Notes: a model not told the origin generated them from the letters alone. A stretch of DNA of 64,000 nt from Mycobacterium sp. NS-7484 (GCF_001953975.1 NZ_MBEJ01000090.1:34465-98464); one strand, 5' to 3'. Shown: positions 33,736 to 44,029, numbered from the stretch's first letter. Program-made: numbers and translations.

Positions 33736-34026
33736 ATGAAGATCACAAAGGTTCTTGCAACCACGGCTATCGCAGGTGGAATGGCTGCCGGTGCGGTCGG
33801 ACTGAGCGCGGCTACCGCCGGCGCCGATCCGGCGTGGGCGCCGGCGCCCGATCAGCCGATGCTCGCGACGGCGCCGCCACCGGGGCCCAATCCCGGCAGC
33901 CCGCCGGCGTGGGCACCTCCGGCGCCCGCGCAACCGGCATGGGCCGCGGGTAACCCGCAGGTCTGGGATGAAGGTTGGCACCACTGGGGCGTGTGGATGA
34001 ACGGGGTGTTCGTCCCGACGTTCTGA
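33736..34026 (+). CDS. Small Pro/Ala/Trp-rich secreted protein
   Basis: A 96-residue secreted protein with a clear signal peptide (cut near ATAGA-DPA, residue 31). The mature half is very rich in Pro, Ala and Trp (PPAWAPPAPAQPAWAAG) and ends in an aromatic tail, HHWGVWMNGVFVPTF. GGAGGT precedes the ATG. The tail resembles that of the protein encoded at 34868, ending in a Trp/Phe-rich strand and PL or PTF. Unknown function. Confidence 0.8.
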   Translation: MKITKVLATTAIAGGMAAGAVGLSAATAGADPAWAPAPDQPMLATAPPPGPNPGSPPAWAPPAPAQPAWAAGNPQVWDEGWHHWGVWMNGVFVPTF

Positions 34027-34038
34027 TCGGCACCGACC

Positions 34039-34079
34039 CGACCTCCGCCATCGCCGGCGTACGGCGGTGTCGGAGGTCG
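34039..34079 (+). terminator. Strong hairpin terminator after the small secreted protein gene
   Basis: CGACCTCCG at 34039-34047 pairs with CGGAGGTCG at 34071-34079; the stem continues with one mismatch and one wobble to 18 pairs around a GCGTA loop. It starts 12 bases past the stop codon. Confidence 0.75.
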
Positions 34080-34225
34080 CTTCGTATGCCGATGGGGCCC
34101 ACGATGCATTCCTTCACCAATGCCAGATTCACCGTTGAATCTCGGATACAGAGTTGTATATTAGGTGTGCGTTACGCCACATGAGTCCGTGGTCGGCGCT
34201 CCGCTCCCATAAGTGAAGGACTGCA

Positions 34226-34747
34226 ATGGATCTCGTTGACCGCATCGCCAAACATCGCCGTATGGCCGAGAGCTACCGTGACAAGTACGTGTTGCGGAAG
34301 GTTCAGGAAGGCGAAACGTACGACGAGTGGGAGTTCACCGACGACGCGGTGTACACCTCCCCCTATTTCGTGGCGGGGCAGGAACTCGTCCTCAAAGATG
34401 TGGCAACCTCTTTCGACGTCGCCGCCACGGTCGAGGCCAAGGCGTACTCGGTGGTCTTTCCGGATTGGAAGCCTGTGGACCACAAGTTCTGGCCGGCCGA
34501 GAACGGTCTTGTCATGCGCTACCGCTGGGAAGGTACGACGGCCGAGGGTGAGACGATGGGCTTTTACTCCATCAGCTTCGTCGACACCAACGACGACGGG
34601 CAGATCACTCACTGGTCGACCTATGTCAACGATGAGGAGTACGGCCCCTTCCTGGAGAAGGCCATCGGTGCCCGTGGCCCGTTCCACGGTGACGAGTACA
34701 TGGAGGCGCTGGCCCGCCACTTCGAAAAGCACAACCTCACCTGGTGA
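34226..34747 (+). CDS. SnoaL/NTF2-like fold protein
   Basis: A 173-residue single-domain protein with the SnoaL/NTF2-like pattern: a leading helix (RRMAESYRDKYVL), then EGETYDEWEFTDDAVYTSPYF, and later strands GLVMRYRWEGTTAEG and FYSISFVDTNDDGQITHWS. It has no signal peptide. GAAGGA precedes the ATG. Such proteins are small hydrolases, isomerases or steroid-binding proteins; the ligand is unknown. A TATATT -10-like element with flanking repeats lies about 50 bases upstream. Confidence 0.78.
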   Translation: MDLVDRIAKHRRMAESYRDKYVLRKVQEGETYDEWEFTDDAVYTSPYFVAGQELVLKDVATSFDVAATVEAKAYSVVFPDWKPVDHKFWPAENGLVMRYRWEGTTAEGETMGFYSISFVDTNDDGQITHWSTYVNDEEYGPFLEKAIGARGPFHGDEYMEALARHFEKHNLTW

Positions 34748-34867
34748 ACGAAAAAAACTGATGCACAGTCGGCGCCAATACTCGACACAGCGCCGGCACA
34801 ACTGCCCGAAATAGCGTTGCTCTCCGTGCGGCACCGTTGTCGCACCAGGGAGAAACGGAGTAAGGCA

Positions 34868-35179
34868 ATGCGTTTCAAGAACACCGTAGGCGTCTCGACG
34901 ATGGCGGCGGGCATCGGGGTGGCGGCACTGCTGGGCCTCGGCATCGGTACGGCCAGTGCCGATCCCGGCCCCGGGCCCGGCTGTGATCGCCCCGGTGCGC
35001 CCTGCGACAACCACAACAATCGAGGTCCCCAGGCCGAGGAGTGGCACAATCGCGGCATTGACCAGGGACGGCGCGACCATCAGCCGTTCGACTGGAACGG
35101 CCAACGGGTGACGCCCATGCCGGCCGGCGACGGCCACGGCTGGGGCTTCTGGTTCCTCGGTACCTGGATCCCGCTGTAA
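34868..35179 (+). CDS. Small secreted His/Gly/Pro-rich protein
   Basis: A 103-residue secreted protein. The signal peptide is cut near GTASA-DPG at residue 32, and the mature part has GPGCDRPGAPCDNHNN with two Cys, several His, and an aromatic C-terminus (GWGFWFLGTWIPL). GGAGTAAGGCA precedes the ATG. It is similar in plan to the protein encoded at 33736. Unknown function. Confidence 0.8.
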   Translation: MRFKNTVGVSTMAAGIGVAALLGLGIGTASADPGPGPGCDRPGAPCDNHNNRGPQAEEWHNRGIDQGRRDHQPFDWNGQRVTPMPAGDGHGWGFWFLGTWIPL

Positions 35180-35237
35180 GGCAACGTGACCCGTGGTGGG
35201 GTACTCGAATGGGAGTGCCCCACCGCAAGCGCCGTGC

Positions 35238-36107
35238 TTACCTGGGCGTGGCGCACACCGCTTTCACCGCACCGTCCATCGCGGTGGCCGCGGTCCAGTG
35301 GGCTTGATCTGCCGGCTGAAACGTCGAAAGCTTCGCGGCATAGTTGTCCACGTATTTCGACTGTGCTCGGAGCAAATTGACGAGAAGCGGGTCTGTCGCC
35401 TTGTCGGACAAGCGGCGCAGTTCGGCCGCCTCCTCGCGCATAACCGGGACCACGGCCATCGTGATGGACCTCTGTTTGGGCGTCCAGCGCGCGGCCGGCA
35501 CGCCGTGATCGGTCTTGGCCCATGCCCGCTGCCTGCCGTCGAAGCCGGCACTGGCGCGTTGCCACTGAACGCAGATCGGGTCCGGCTTCGCGGCAGCGAA
35601 GGCCTGGGCGGGGCGGGCGCCGGCCTGGTCGCTTGCTGCCGATGAAACCGGCTCGGCAGGAATGGTTTTGGTTGACGGCGGCGAAGTGGGGGCAGACGCG
35701 GCCTGCCCCTCTTCGTTGTTCGGCAGCGTGACCGCCAGAACACCACCGACGATCAGCACGGCAGCAGTGGCGGTGCCGACGGCCTTCCATGTCCGCGACC
35801 GACCTGTCGCCAGACCGGCACCCGAAGGCCACCGGCTGCCGCTGCCGAGCGCGACGTGGAACGCGGCGTCGGGACGGGCGCGCAACTCGGCGACGGCCAC
35901 TTCGACGGCCGCGGTGGGCGTGCCCAGATCGGTGAGCGCCTTGACGAACCTGGCGACCGAGACGAGGTCGCGGCTGTAGAGATTCTCCGGTGGTTGCATC
36001 GTGGGCAGAAACCGCGCCACCAGATCTTCCCGCAACTGAGACGCTTGGGCGATTTCCGCCGCGGTGAGCCAATGCCCCGGAACGTCTTCTGTGCCAATCC
36101 CTGTCAT
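35238..36107 (-). CDS. Membrane-anchored protein with MerR-like N-terminus
   Basis: A 289-residue protein. The first 90 residues (WLTAAEIAQASQLREDLVARF, then YSRDLVSVARFVKALTDLG) look like a MerR-type DNA-binding domain facing the cytoplasm. One membrane helix lies at about residues 109-126 (GTATAAVLIVGGVLAVTL), then comes a Pro/Ser/Ala linker and an extracellular helical domain with two Cys (DPICVQW and VKAVCATPR). AAGGA precedes the ATG. I do not recognise the whole; the topology suggests signal transfer across the membrane, which is inference. Confidence 0.7.
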   Translation of the reverse strand: MTGIGTEDVPGHWLTAAEIAQASQLREDLVARFLPTMQPPENLYSRDLVSVARFVKALTDLGTPTAAVEVAVAELRARPDAAFHVALGSGSRWPSGAGLATGRSRTWKAVGTATAAVLIVGGVLAVTLPNNEEGQAASAPTSPPSTKTIPAEPVSSAASDQAGARPAQAFAAAKPDPICVQWQRASAGFDGRQRAWAKTDHGVPAARWTPKQRSITMAVVPVMREEAAELRRLSDKATDPLLVNLLRAQSKYVDNYAAKLSTFQPADQAHWTAATAMDGAVKAVCATPR

Positions 36108-36325
36108 CAGGTGGTCCTTCCCGCGCGCATCTCATGATTGGTATCGCACTTCGTCGATGCCCTGCAACCGCTCAGCACCTGATCAACGCCACATTGCGAT
36201 CACAACTGAGCCACCGGCAGATCACGGCCGCAACCGTCCACACGTGCCCGGCCGGGCTTGGCATGATGCGGACATACTGCTGCGCAGTCCGGTCTCGTCA
36301 TGCTTCTACTGAACGAAGGTGCGTA

Positions 36326-37177
36326 ATGGATCAGTACCGTCGCGGGGAATTCGTGTTCGACGTCATCGATGATGGGCCCGCCGACGGCCCGGTGGTGGTC
36401 TTACTGCATGGGTTCCCACAGCAGAACACGAGTTGGCTGCCGATCATCTCGCTGCTCACCGCGCAGGGATTCCGGTGCCTCGCCCCCAACCAGCGAGGTT
36501 ATTCCCCCGGTGCCCGGCCACTTCGCCGTCGGGACTACCGCGCATACGAACTTGTGCAAGACGCCCTCGCGCTGATCGACGCCAGTGGTGCCGAGCGGGT
36601 GCATCTCGTCGGTCATGACTGGGGTGCGGCGGTCGCCTGGAGTGTGGCGGGCCACGCCCCCGAGCGATTGGCGTCGTTGACCGCACTGTCGGTCCCGCAC
36701 CCGATGGCGTTCCTGCGGTCTCTGCTCACCAGCCGGCAAGCCCTGGCGTCGTGGTACATGTACGTCAATCAACTGCCGCGACTGTCCGAATGGCTCATGC
36801 TCGGCCGTGACGGCAAGGGAGCGGCAGTCACCAAATCCCTGATCCGTAGCGGACTCCCGCCCGAAGCCGCTGCGCGCGACACCCGGTCGATGATCGAACC
36901 CGGCGCGTTGACCGCCGCACTGAACTGGTATCGGGCGATGCCGCTGAGCCGGTCGGGCCTCGGCTCGGCGCCGCCGAAGATCACGGTGCCGACGTTGTAT
37001 GTGTGGAGCGATCGCGATATCGCGATCACCGCCAAACCCGCGCACGACACCGCCCGGTATGTCAGCGGTCCGTACCGGTTCGAGACTCTGACCGGTGCCT
37101 CCCACTGGCTGCCGGAGGAGAAGCCGGCAGAGATCACCGAGATGTTGTTGCAGTGGTTCGCGGCGCACCCACTCTGA
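36326..37177 (+). CDS. Alpha/beta hydrolase
   Basis: A 283-residue alpha/beta-hydrolase-fold enzyme resembling epoxide hydrolases and haloalkane dehalogenases. The oxyanion motif is VVLLHGFPQ, the nucleophile elbow VGHDWGAAVAW has Asp as nucleophile (as in epoxide hydrolases), the acid lies near YVWSDRDIAI and the catalytic His in GASHWLPEE. ATG 36326 follows GAAGG; the frame upstream is open but not conserved. Substrate unknown. Confidence 0.9.
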   Translation: MDQYRRGEFVFDVIDDGPADGPVVVLLHGFPQQNTSWLPIISLLTAQGFRCLAPNQRGYSPGARPLRRRDYRAYELVQDALALIDASGAERVHLVGHDWGAAVAWSVAGHAPERLASLTALSVPHPMAFLRSLLTSRQALASWYMYVNQLPRLSEWLMLGRDGKGAAVTKSLIRSGLPPEAAARDTRSMIEPGALTAALNWYRAMPLSRSGLGSAPPKITVPTLYVWSDRDIAITAKPAHDTARYVSGPYRFETLTGASHWLPEEKPAEITEMLLQWFAAHPL

Positions 37178-37285
37178 GCGCATCGAGGTTCACCGCGCCC
37201 GCGACGATGCACCCCGTGTGTAGGCCGAGCGCGGACGATGACCATAATCGACAAACATCAAGGTGAGCTAACGATCGGAGCGGGC

Positions 37286-38752
37286 GTGGCGAGGACCGAG
37301 ACTGACCGGTCCGCATCCCCCGCTCCCCCGCGGCATCCTCACCCCGGCCTGTTGATCGCCGGTTTGAGCCTCGTGGCGCTGACCGTCGCCGTCCTGCAAA
37401 CCTCGGTGGTGCCCATCCTCGGCATCATCGCCCGGCAATTGAACACCTCGTCGGTAGCCGTCAGCTGGGCCGTCACCGCCAACCTGCTGGCCGCGGCGGC
37501 TTCGACCCCGTTGATCGGCCGGCTCGCCGACCTCTACAGCAAGAAACGCGTTCTGCTCGGTGTACTGGTGGTCGTGCTGGCGGGTTCGGTGCTGGCCGCG
37601 GTGACCGCATCGGTACCGCTGCTGGTCGCGGCCCGCGTGCTGCAGGGTGCCTCGTATGCGCTGTATCCCATCAGCATCGCGATCCTGCGCGAGGAACTCG
37701 CCGAAGACCGACTGGTCGGGGCGATGTCGGTGTTGTCCGGAACGCTCGGTTTCGGCGGCGGCGTCGGCCTGGTGGTCACCGGCGTGCTGATGACCGGCGA
37801 TGCGGGTTATCACCGCGTCTTCTGGCTCACCACGGCGTTCACGGTCGTCGTCATCGCCGTCGCGATCATGGTGGTACCCCACCGTCGGCCCGCGGCCGGC
37901 GGCGCGATCGACTGGCTCGGCGCGGTCGGCCTGGCGATCGGTTTGTCGGCGGTACTGCTGGCGATCACCCAGGGCAACTCGTGGGGCTGGATTCACCCCG
38001 GCACCCTGGCCTTCCTGATCGGCGGCGCGGCCACGCTGATCGGCTGGTGGTGGTGGGAGCGACGGGCGGCCGATCCCCTGGTCTCGACGAGCATGCTGGC
38101 TCGGCGACCCATCCTGCTGACCAATCTGGCCACGGTCCTGGTCGGCATGGGACTCTACTTCGCATTCCTGGGCCTCACCCAGTTCGTGCAGATGTCGCGC
38201 GAGGCCGCCGGGTACGGGTTCGGCGCCAGTGTGCTGCAGGCGAGCGTGTACTTCCTGCTTCCCGGCGCGCTCACCGGTTTCGTGGTGGCGCTCGTCAGTG
38301 GCCGCTACATCGACCGATACGGCGCCAGGAAGGTGCTTGTGGTCGCGGCGGTCGCCGGCATCGCGGGGTTCGTCATGCTCGCGGTGGCGCACGACCGTCC
38401 CTGGCAGGTGGTGCTGGCCGGGGTCCTGGCCAACGCCTACATCAGTCTGGGATACGGGGCGTTGCCCGCACTCGTCGTGAGCGAGGTCGACGCCACCGAG
38501 ACCGGCATCGCGACGAGCATGAACGCCATCGCCCGCACCATCGGCAGTTCCGTGGCGGCGGCGGTGGTGGCGGTGCTGCTCGGCCATCAGATGGTGCCGT
38601 CCGAGATCAGCTTCGTGACGATCTTCGTCGCCGGCGCGCTGACCGCTGCGCTGGCGATGGCGCTCATCGCGGTGTCGCGGGCTCCGGACCGCCACGACGA
38701 GACCGTCCACAGCCTGTCCGAATCCCGTGCGATGAACCACGAGTGGGGTTGA
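37286..38752 (+). CDS. MFS transporter, EmrB/QacA type
   Basis: A 488-residue major facilitator with about 14 membrane segments (DHA2-like). The family motif [17 protein letters not shown] is present in loop 2-3, and motif C-like [17 protein letters not shown] in helix 5. The GTG at 37286 has CGGAG five bases away; an ATG at 37238 in the same frame would add 16 residues that look non-conserved. It probably exports drugs or small metabolites. No regulator lies next to it. Confidence 0.9.
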   Translation: MARTETDRSASPAPPRHPHPGLLIAGLSLVALTVAVLQTSVVPILGIIARQLNTSSVAVSWAVTANLLAAAASTPLIGRLADLYSKKRVLLGVLVVVLAGSVLAAVTASVPLLVAARVLQGASYALYPISIAILREELAEDRLVGAMSVLSGTLGFGGGVGLVVTGVLMTGDAGYHRVFWLTTAFTVVVIAVAIMVVPHRRPAAGGAIDWLGAVGLAIGLSAVLLAITQGNSWGWIHPGTLAFLIGGAATLIGWWWWERRAADPLVSTSMLARRPILLTNLATVLVGMGLYFAFLGLTQFVQMSREAAGYGFGASVLQASVYFLLPGALTGFVVALVSGRYIDRYGARKVLVVAAVAGIAGFVMLAVAHDRPWQVVLAGVLANAYISLGYGALPALVVSEVDATETGIATSMNAIARTIGSSVAAAVVAVLLGHQMVPSEISFVTIFVAGALTAALAMALIAVSRAPDRHDETVHSLSESRAMNHEWG

Positions 38753-38979
38753 TCGAGAACTCCCCGTTTCGTGTCGGAGCGATCGGATCGGCTGCGAAAC
38801 TTGTAGCGCGTCGCCGGCGCGGTGTCGATCGCCAGCGATGGAATCGCACAGTTCGAGCCGGGTCAAACGAAGGATTCCATTGTAAAAATGTTAAATCGTT
38901 GCGGAATCGCTTGCGAAGGTCGGCGGAATCGGCGATTGTTTACCGACAGCTCCCGCGGCTGCACTTGAGGAGGAGACCG

Positions 38980-40191
38980 CTGACCGGCCCAGACATCACC
39001 GCCGTCGACAACCCGACAATCCAGGACGACGCGCCACGCGCCAGTGGAACGCCCGTCATCGAGATCGACCATGTCACGAAACGGTTTGGTGATTATGTGG
39101 CGGTCGCCGATGCGGACTTCTCCATTGCCTCCGGCGAGTTCTTCTCGATGCTCGGCCCGTCGGGCTGCGGCAAGACCACCACCCTGCGCATGATCGCCGG
39201 ATTCGAGAGCCCGACCGAGGGCGCCATCCGGTTGGAGGGTGCCGACGTCTCGCGCGTGCCCCCGCACAAACGCAACGTCAACACGGTGTTTCAGCATTAC
39301 GCGCTGTTTCCGCACATGACGGTGTGGGACAACGTCGCCTACGGCCCGCGCAGCCGCAAGAAGTCCGCCAGGAAAGATGCCGCCGAGATCAAACGCAGCG
39401 TCGACGAGCTGCTCGAAATCGTGCGGCTCACCGACTTCGCCAAGCGCAAACCCGGCCAGCTCTCCGGGGGCCAGCAGCAGCGCGTGGCATTGGCACGCGC
39501 CCTGGTCAACTACCCCAGCGCCCTGTTGCTCGACGAGCCGCTCGGCGCGCTCGATCTCAAACTGCGCCACGCGATGCAGTTCGAACTCAAACGCATCCAG
39601 CGCGAACTCGGTATCACGTTCATCTACGTCACCCACGATCAGGAAGAAGCGCTCACCATGAGCGACCGGATCGCGGTGATGAACAACGGCAACGTCGAGC
39701 AGATCGGCAGCCCGACAGAGATTTACGACCGGCCGGCCACGGTGTTCGTGGCGAGCTTCATCGGGCAGGCCAACCTGTGGCCGGGCCGGCAGACCGGGCG
39801 GGCCAACCGCGACTTCGTCGAGATCGAGGTGTTCGGCACCACGCTCAGGGCCAAGCCGGGCGACACCACGATCGAGGCCGGTGGCCACGCCACCCTGATG
39901 ATCCGTCCTGAACGCGTGCGGGTGTCCACGGATCAACCGGGCGCAGCCGACGTCGTATCCGTGCCCGGGACCGTCAAAGATCTGACCTTCCAGGGGCCGG
40001 TGGTACGTCTTTCGGTTGCCGCACCGGACGATTCGACGATCATCGCCCATGTCGGTCCCGAGCAGGACCTGCCGCTGTTGCGCCCGGGCGACCCGGTGCA
40101 CGTGAGTTGGTCACCGGAGGCGTCGCGCGTACTGCCTGCCGCGGACATCCCCACCACCGAAGATCTCGAAGAGATGCTCGATGACACGTAA
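38980..40191 (+). CDS. potA: PotA-like polyamine ABC transporter ATPase, probable CTG start
   Basis: A 403-residue ATPase of the PotA/CysA type. Walker A is [15 protein letters not shown], signature [19 protein letters not shown], Walker [12 protein letters not shown], and the switch His is in THDQEEALT; a TOBE domain fills the last 110 residues. No ATG or GTG lies near the start of homology. CTG at 38980 has AGGAGG six bases upstream and is the best placed; TTG at 38965 in frame has no ribosome site. First gene of a four-gene polyamine uptake operon. Confidence 0.88.
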   Translation: MTGPDITAVDNPTIQDDAPRASGTPVIEIDHVTKRFGDYVAVADADFSIASGEFFSMLGPSGCGKTTTLRMIAGFESPTEGAIRLEGADVSRVPPHKRNVNTVFQHYALFPHMTVWDNVAYGPRSRKKSARKDAAEIKRSVDELLEIVRLTDFAKRKPGQLSGGQQQRVALARALVNYPSALLLDEPLGALDLKLRHAMQFELKRIQRELGITFIYVTHDQEEALTMSDRIAVMNNGNVEQIGSPTEIYDRPATVFVASFIGQANLWPGRQTGRANRDFVEIEVFGTTLRAKPGDTTIEAGGHATLMIRPERVRVSTDQPGAADVVSVPGTVKDLTFQGPVVRLSVAAPDDSTIIAHVGPEQDLPLLRPGDPVHVSWSPEASRVLPAADIPTTEDLEEMLDDT

Positions 40192-40246
40192 CCGCCGCCC
40201 GCCATTCCTCTCGACGACAGCGTCCGAACCCCACCGAAAGGCCGCC

Positions 40247-41431
40247 ATGCCCGAAAACACCGATCCGCGACTGCTTTCCGGAAACCGTACGTCTCGGCGC
40301 CGATTCCTCGGCGGCGGCGCCGCTGCCGCCGCTGCCCTGGCCCTGGGCCCCTCGATCCTGGCCGCGTGTAGCTCCGAGGAGCAATCCAGCGCCCCGTCCA
40401 CCTCGGCCGAACCTGACGACGGCGCACCGGCCAGCGGCCTGCTGCGGGTTTCCAACTGGCCGCTGTATATGGCGCCCGGGTTCGTCGAGGCGTTCCAGAA
40501 GGCATCGGGCCTGCAGGTCGACTACAAGGAAGACTTCAACGACAACGAACAGTGGTTCGCCAAGGTCAAGGAGCCGATGTCGCGCAAACAGGACATCGGT
40601 TCCGATCTGGTGGTACCCACCGAGTTCATGGCCGCCCGCATCATGAACCTGCACTGGCTCAATGAGATCCGTGACTCGCGGGTGCCCAACAAGAAGAACC
40701 TGCGGCCTGATCTGCTGAACTCGAAGATCGACCCGGGTCGCAAGTTCATCGCCCCGTTCATGTCGGGCATGGTGGGTCTGGCCTACAACAAAGCCGCCGC
40801 CGGTCGCCCGATCACGAAGGTCGAGGATCTGTGGGATCCGGCCTTCAAGGGCCGCGTGAGCCTGCTGTCGGATCTGCAGGACGGCGTCGGCATGGTCATG
40901 CTCGCGCAAGGCAACTCGCCCGAGGATCCCAGCACCGACGCCGTCAAGAAGGCCGTCGACACGATCCGGGAGAACAAGGACAAGGGCCAGATCCGCAAGT
41001 TCACCGGCAACGATTACGCCGAGGAGCTGGCGGCGGGCAATGTGGTTGTCGCCCAGGCCTATTCAGGCGACGCCGTGCAGCTCAAGGCGGACAACCCCGA
41101 TATCGAGTTCATCGTGCCCGAGGCCGGTGGCACCTGGTTCATCGACACCATGGTGATCCCGTACACCACGCAGAACCAGAAGGCCGCCGAGGCGTGGATC
41201 GACTACATCTACGATCGGGCCAACTACGCCAAGCTGATCGCCACCACGCAATTCGTCCCGGTGCTCTCGGACATGACCGACGAACTGGGCAAGATCGATC
41301 CCGCGATTGCCGGCAACCAACTGATCAACCCGCCCGCCGCGATGCTGGACAACCTCAAGTCGTGGGCAGCGCTGACCGACGAACAGACCCAGGAGTTCAA
41401 CGAGCTCTATGCCGCCGTGACCGGGGGCTGA
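40247..41431 (+). CDS. potD: PotD-like polyamine-binding Tat lipoprotein
   Basis: A 394-residue substrate-binding protein. It starts with a twin-Arg signal (SRRRFLGGGAA) ending in the lipobox ILAACSS, so it should be exported folded and lipidated. The mature part follows the PotD/PotF fold (LRVSNWPLYMAPGF, SDLVVPTEFMAARIM, GTWFIDTMVIPYTTQNQ). GAAAGG precedes ATG 40247. Ligand is likely putrescine or spermidine, from the family and operon. Confidence 0.91.
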   Translation: MPENTDPRLLSGNRTSRRRFLGGGAAAAAALALGPSILAACSSEEQSSAPSTSAEPDDGAPASGLLRVSNWPLYMAPGFVEAFQKASGLQVDYKEDFNDNEQWFAKVKEPMSRKQDIGSDLVVPTEFMAARIMNLHWLNEIRDSRVPNKKNLRPDLLNSKIDPGRKFIAPFMSGMVGLAYNKAAAGRPITKVEDLWDPAFKGRVSLLSDLQDGVGMVMLAQGNSPEDPSTDAVKKAVDTIRENKDKGQIRKFTGNDYAEELAAGNVVVAQAYSGDAVQLKADNPDIEFIVPEAGGTWFIDTMVIPYTTQNQKAAEAWIDYIYDRANYAKLIATTQFVPVLSDMTDELGKIDPAIAGNQLINPPAAMLDNLKSWAALTDEQTQEFNELYAAVTGG

Positions 41432-41435
41432 CCCC

Positions 41436-42311
41436 GTGGCAGGCGTAGCCACCAGCGGCCGGCGGCGCAGCAGGATCGCTCCGTACCTGATGATCCTGCC
41501 GGCCCTGGCTTACCTGGGCATCTTTTTCGTCGTCCCGTTTTTCTCGCTGGCGCGGACCTCACTGTCCACCTCCGGCGGGTCCATCTATCTTCCGACACTG
41601 ACGTTCGACTGGAATTTCGGCAACTACGCCGACGCATTCAGCCACTATCAGGATCAGATCGTGCGGTCTTTCGGCTACGCCCTGGCCGCCACCGTGCTGT
41701 GCGCAGTTCTGGCCTTCCCGCTGGCCTACGTGATCGCCTTCAAGGCCGGCCGGTACAAGAACCTGATTCTGGGACTGGTGATCCTGCCGTTCTTCGTCAC
41801 GTTCCTGATCAGGACGCTGGCCTGGAAGACCATCCTGGCCGACGACGGGTTGGTGGTCAGCGTGCTCGGCTCGATCGGGTTGCTGCCCGGCGAGGGGCGG
41901 TTGCTCTCGACGAGCTGGGCGGTGATCGGCGGGCTGACCTACAACTGGATCATCTTCATGATCCTGCCGCTGTATGTCAGCCTGGAGAAAATCGATCCCC
42001 GGCTGATCGAGGCATCCAAGGACCTGTACTCCTCGAATCGGCGCAGCTTCACCAAAGTGATTCTGCCGCTGTCGATGCCGGGCGTCCTGGCGGGCAGCAT
42101 GCTGGTGTTCATCCCGGCGGTCGGTGACTTCATCAACGCCGATTACCTGGGCAGCACCCAGACCACGATGATCGGCAACGTGATCCAGAAGCAGTTCCTG
42201 GTGGTCAAGGACTATCCCGCGGCCGCCGCACTGAGCATGGTGCTGATGGGCATCATCCTCGTCGGTGTGCTGCTCTACACCCGCGCTCTGGGGACGGAGG
42301 ATCTGGTGTGA
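41436..42311 (+). CDS. potB: PotB-like ABC permease
   Basis: A 291-residue inner-membrane permease with six helices. The ABC-permease EAA loop is in IEASKDLYSSNRRSFTKVILPLSMPG near residue 190. The start is GTG, four bases after the PotD stop, and the stop overlaps the PotC start (GTGA). Forms the channel with PotC. Confidence 0.93.
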   Translation: MAGVATSGRRRSRIAPYLMILPALAYLGIFFVVPFFSLARTSLSTSGGSIYLPTLTFDWNFGNYADAFSHYQDQIVRSFGYALAATVLCAVLAFPLAYVIAFKAGRYKNLILGLVILPFFVTFLIRTLAWKTILADDGLVVSVLGSIGLLPGEGRLLSTSWAVIGGLTYNWIIFMILPLYVSLEKIDPRLIEASKDLYSSNRRSFTKVILPLSMPGVLAGSMLVFIPAVGDFINADYLGSTQTTMIGNVIQKQFLVVKDYPAAAALSMVLMGIILVGVLLYTRALGTEDLV

Positions 42312-43153
42312 CCGCCACCGCGATCGACGCTGCGATCAACCCGCCACAACCCAAGGCAGTCAAGGGATCCCCGAAATGGGGCGACCTGGTCCTGCGGCTG
42401 GTGGCCGGGTTGGTGTTGCTGTACCTGTTCCTGCCGATCTTCGTGATCGTGCTGTTCTCGTTCAACGATCCGTCGGGCAAGTTCAACTACACCTGGCAGG
42501 GTTTCACCCTCGACAACTGGGCGCACCCGTTCAAGTATCCGGCGTTGACCGAGGCGCTGAAGTTGAGTCTCAACGTCGCTGGGGTGTCGACGGCGATCGC
42601 CCTCGTGTTGGGCACCCTGGTGGCCATCGCCCTGGTGCGCCAACGGTTCCGCGGCCAGAAGGCCGTCGACACCTTCCTGGTCCTGCCGCTGACCGCGCCG
42701 GAGGTCGTCATGGGCGCCTCGTTGCTGACACTGTTTCTCGACCTGGGCTGGGCGACAGGTTACTCCACGATTGTGTTGGCGCACATCGCGTTCCAGGTCA
42801 GCTTCATCGCGCTGACGGTGCGGGCCAGGGTCCGCGGCTTCGATTGGACCCTCGAGGATGCCTCGATGGATCTGGGCGCCGGCCCCGCTCGCACATTCTT
42901 CAGGGTCACGCTGCCGCTGATCGTTCCGGGAATCGTGGCTGCCGCGATGTTGTCGTTCGCGCTGTCACTCGACGACTTCATCATCACCTACTTCGTCAGT
43001 GGCTCGAGCGTCACCTATCCGCTCTACGTCAATGCCGCGGTCAAGGCCGCGGTGCCGCCTCAGATCAACGTGCTGGCTACGGCGATCCTGGTGGTGAGCT
43101 TGCTGTTGCTGATGGCCGGAACCCTGTACCGGCGCAAGCGTATCGACGCCTGA
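42308..43153 (+). CDS. potC: PotC-like ABC permease
   Basis: A 281-residue permease with six helices and the EAA loop LEDASMDLGAGPARTFFRVTLPLIVPG. It starts at a GTG overlapping the PotB stop. The conserved LDDFIITYFVSG segment near residue 220 is typical for PotC. Last gene of the operon; the EamA transporter gene converges on it with a 3-base gap. Confidence 0.93.
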   Translation: MTATAIDAAINPPQPKAVKGSPKWGDLVLRLVAGLVLLYLFLPIFVIVLFSFNDPSGKFNYTWQGFTLDNWAHPFKYPALTEALKLSLNVAGVSTAIALVLGTLVAIALVRQRFRGQKAVDTFLVLPLTAPEVVMGASLLTLFLDLGWATGYSTIVLAHIAFQVSFIALTVRARVRGFDWTLEDASMDLGAGPARTFFRVTLPLIVPGIVAAAMLSFALSLDDFIITYFVSGSSVTYPLYVNAAVKAAVPPQINVLATAILVVSLLLLMAGTLYRRKRIDA

Positions 43154-43156
43154 GGT

Positions 43157-44029
43157 TCAGCCGACTTCGGCCGGCACCGGCGTAGCCCGCGCTCCGGTGC
43201 GGGCGGCGCCGATGCCGGCAGCCACCACGAGCAGGATGCCGATCACGGCGAGCTCGTCGGGAACCTGCCGCAGCAGACCAAGGCCGACGAGCATGGCGAA
43301 GGCGGGCTCGAGGGCCATCAACGTGCCGAACGCGGCCGTGCTCAAGAAGCGCAGGGCGGTCATCTCCAAGGCGAACGGCACCACGGGCAGCAGGATCGCC
43401 AGCCCCACCCCGATCAGCAGCAACTGCGGGGTCAGCTTGCCGAACACCGACGGTCCGACGGTCACGGTGGCCACCAACGCCGCGACTGGCATGGACACCG
43501 CCAGGCCTTTGATCCCGGCCACTTCGTCGCCCACCCGTTGGGTCAGCAGGATGTAGCACGCCCAGCACAGCGCGGCGCCCAGCGCGTCGAGCACGCCGAT
43601 CGGATCGACGTCGCCCGACCACGGTTCGGTGAGCAGCACGACGCCGGCCGCGGCCAGCCCCGGCCACACCACCCGGCTGCGGCCCCGCCCGTGTGCCACT
43701 GCGACTCCGAGCGGGCCGAGGAATTCCAGCGCGCTGGCGGTACCGAGCGGTATTCGCGACAGCGCCGCCATGAACAGGATGGTCACTCCGGCGGTGACCA
43801 CGCCCAATGTGACACAGGTCCAGAAGGCCGATTTGGTGAAGGCAGAGGGACGCGGCCGCACGATCACCAGGATCAGGACCGCAGCCCAGGCGAGCCGCAG
43901 CCACGCGGCGCCTTCGGCGCCGATGTCGTCGATCAATCCGACAGCCACCGCCAGGCCGATCTGCACGCACAACATCGACGCCACGGCCATCAGCGCGCCG
44001 GCGCGGGCCGGATGCCGCGCCTCGGTCAA
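43157..44029 (-). CDS. EamA/RhtA family DMT transporter
   Basis: A 290-residue drug/metabolite transporter with ten hydrophobic segments and two EamA repeats; [20 protein letters not shown] and [20 protein letters not shown] mark the ends of each repeat, as in the threonine/homoserine exporter RhtA. It starts in a 4-base overlap with the TetR stop, so regulator and transporter are one operon. Probably an exporter of amino-acid-like or aromatic compounds. Confidence 0.88.
   Translation of the reverse strand: MTEARHPARAGALMAVASMLCVQIGLAVAVGLIDDIGAEGAAWLRLAWAAVLILVIVRPRPSAFTKSAFWTCVTLGVVTAGVTILFMAALSRIPLGTASALEFLGPLGVAVAHGRGRSRVVWPGLAAAGVVLLTEPWSGDVDPIGVLDALGAALCWACYILLTQRVGDEVAGIKGLAVSMPVAALVATVTVGPSVFGKLTPQLLLIGVGLAILLPVVPFALEMTALRFLSTAAFGTLMALEPAFAMLVGLGLLRQVPDELAVIGILLVVAAGIGAARTGARATPVPAEVG

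Noticed and set aside
37268..38866. Long minus-strand open frame opposite the MFS gene (532 codons)
   Set aside because: It is rich in His, Arg, Asp and Gln with no hydrophobic or domain pattern, typical for the antisense of a high-GC gene.
37981..38979. Upstream extension of the PotA frame through the MFS gene
   Set aside because: The reading frame overlaps the MFS coding region out of frame and has an Arg/Gly/His-rich shadow composition; the ATPase starts near 38980.
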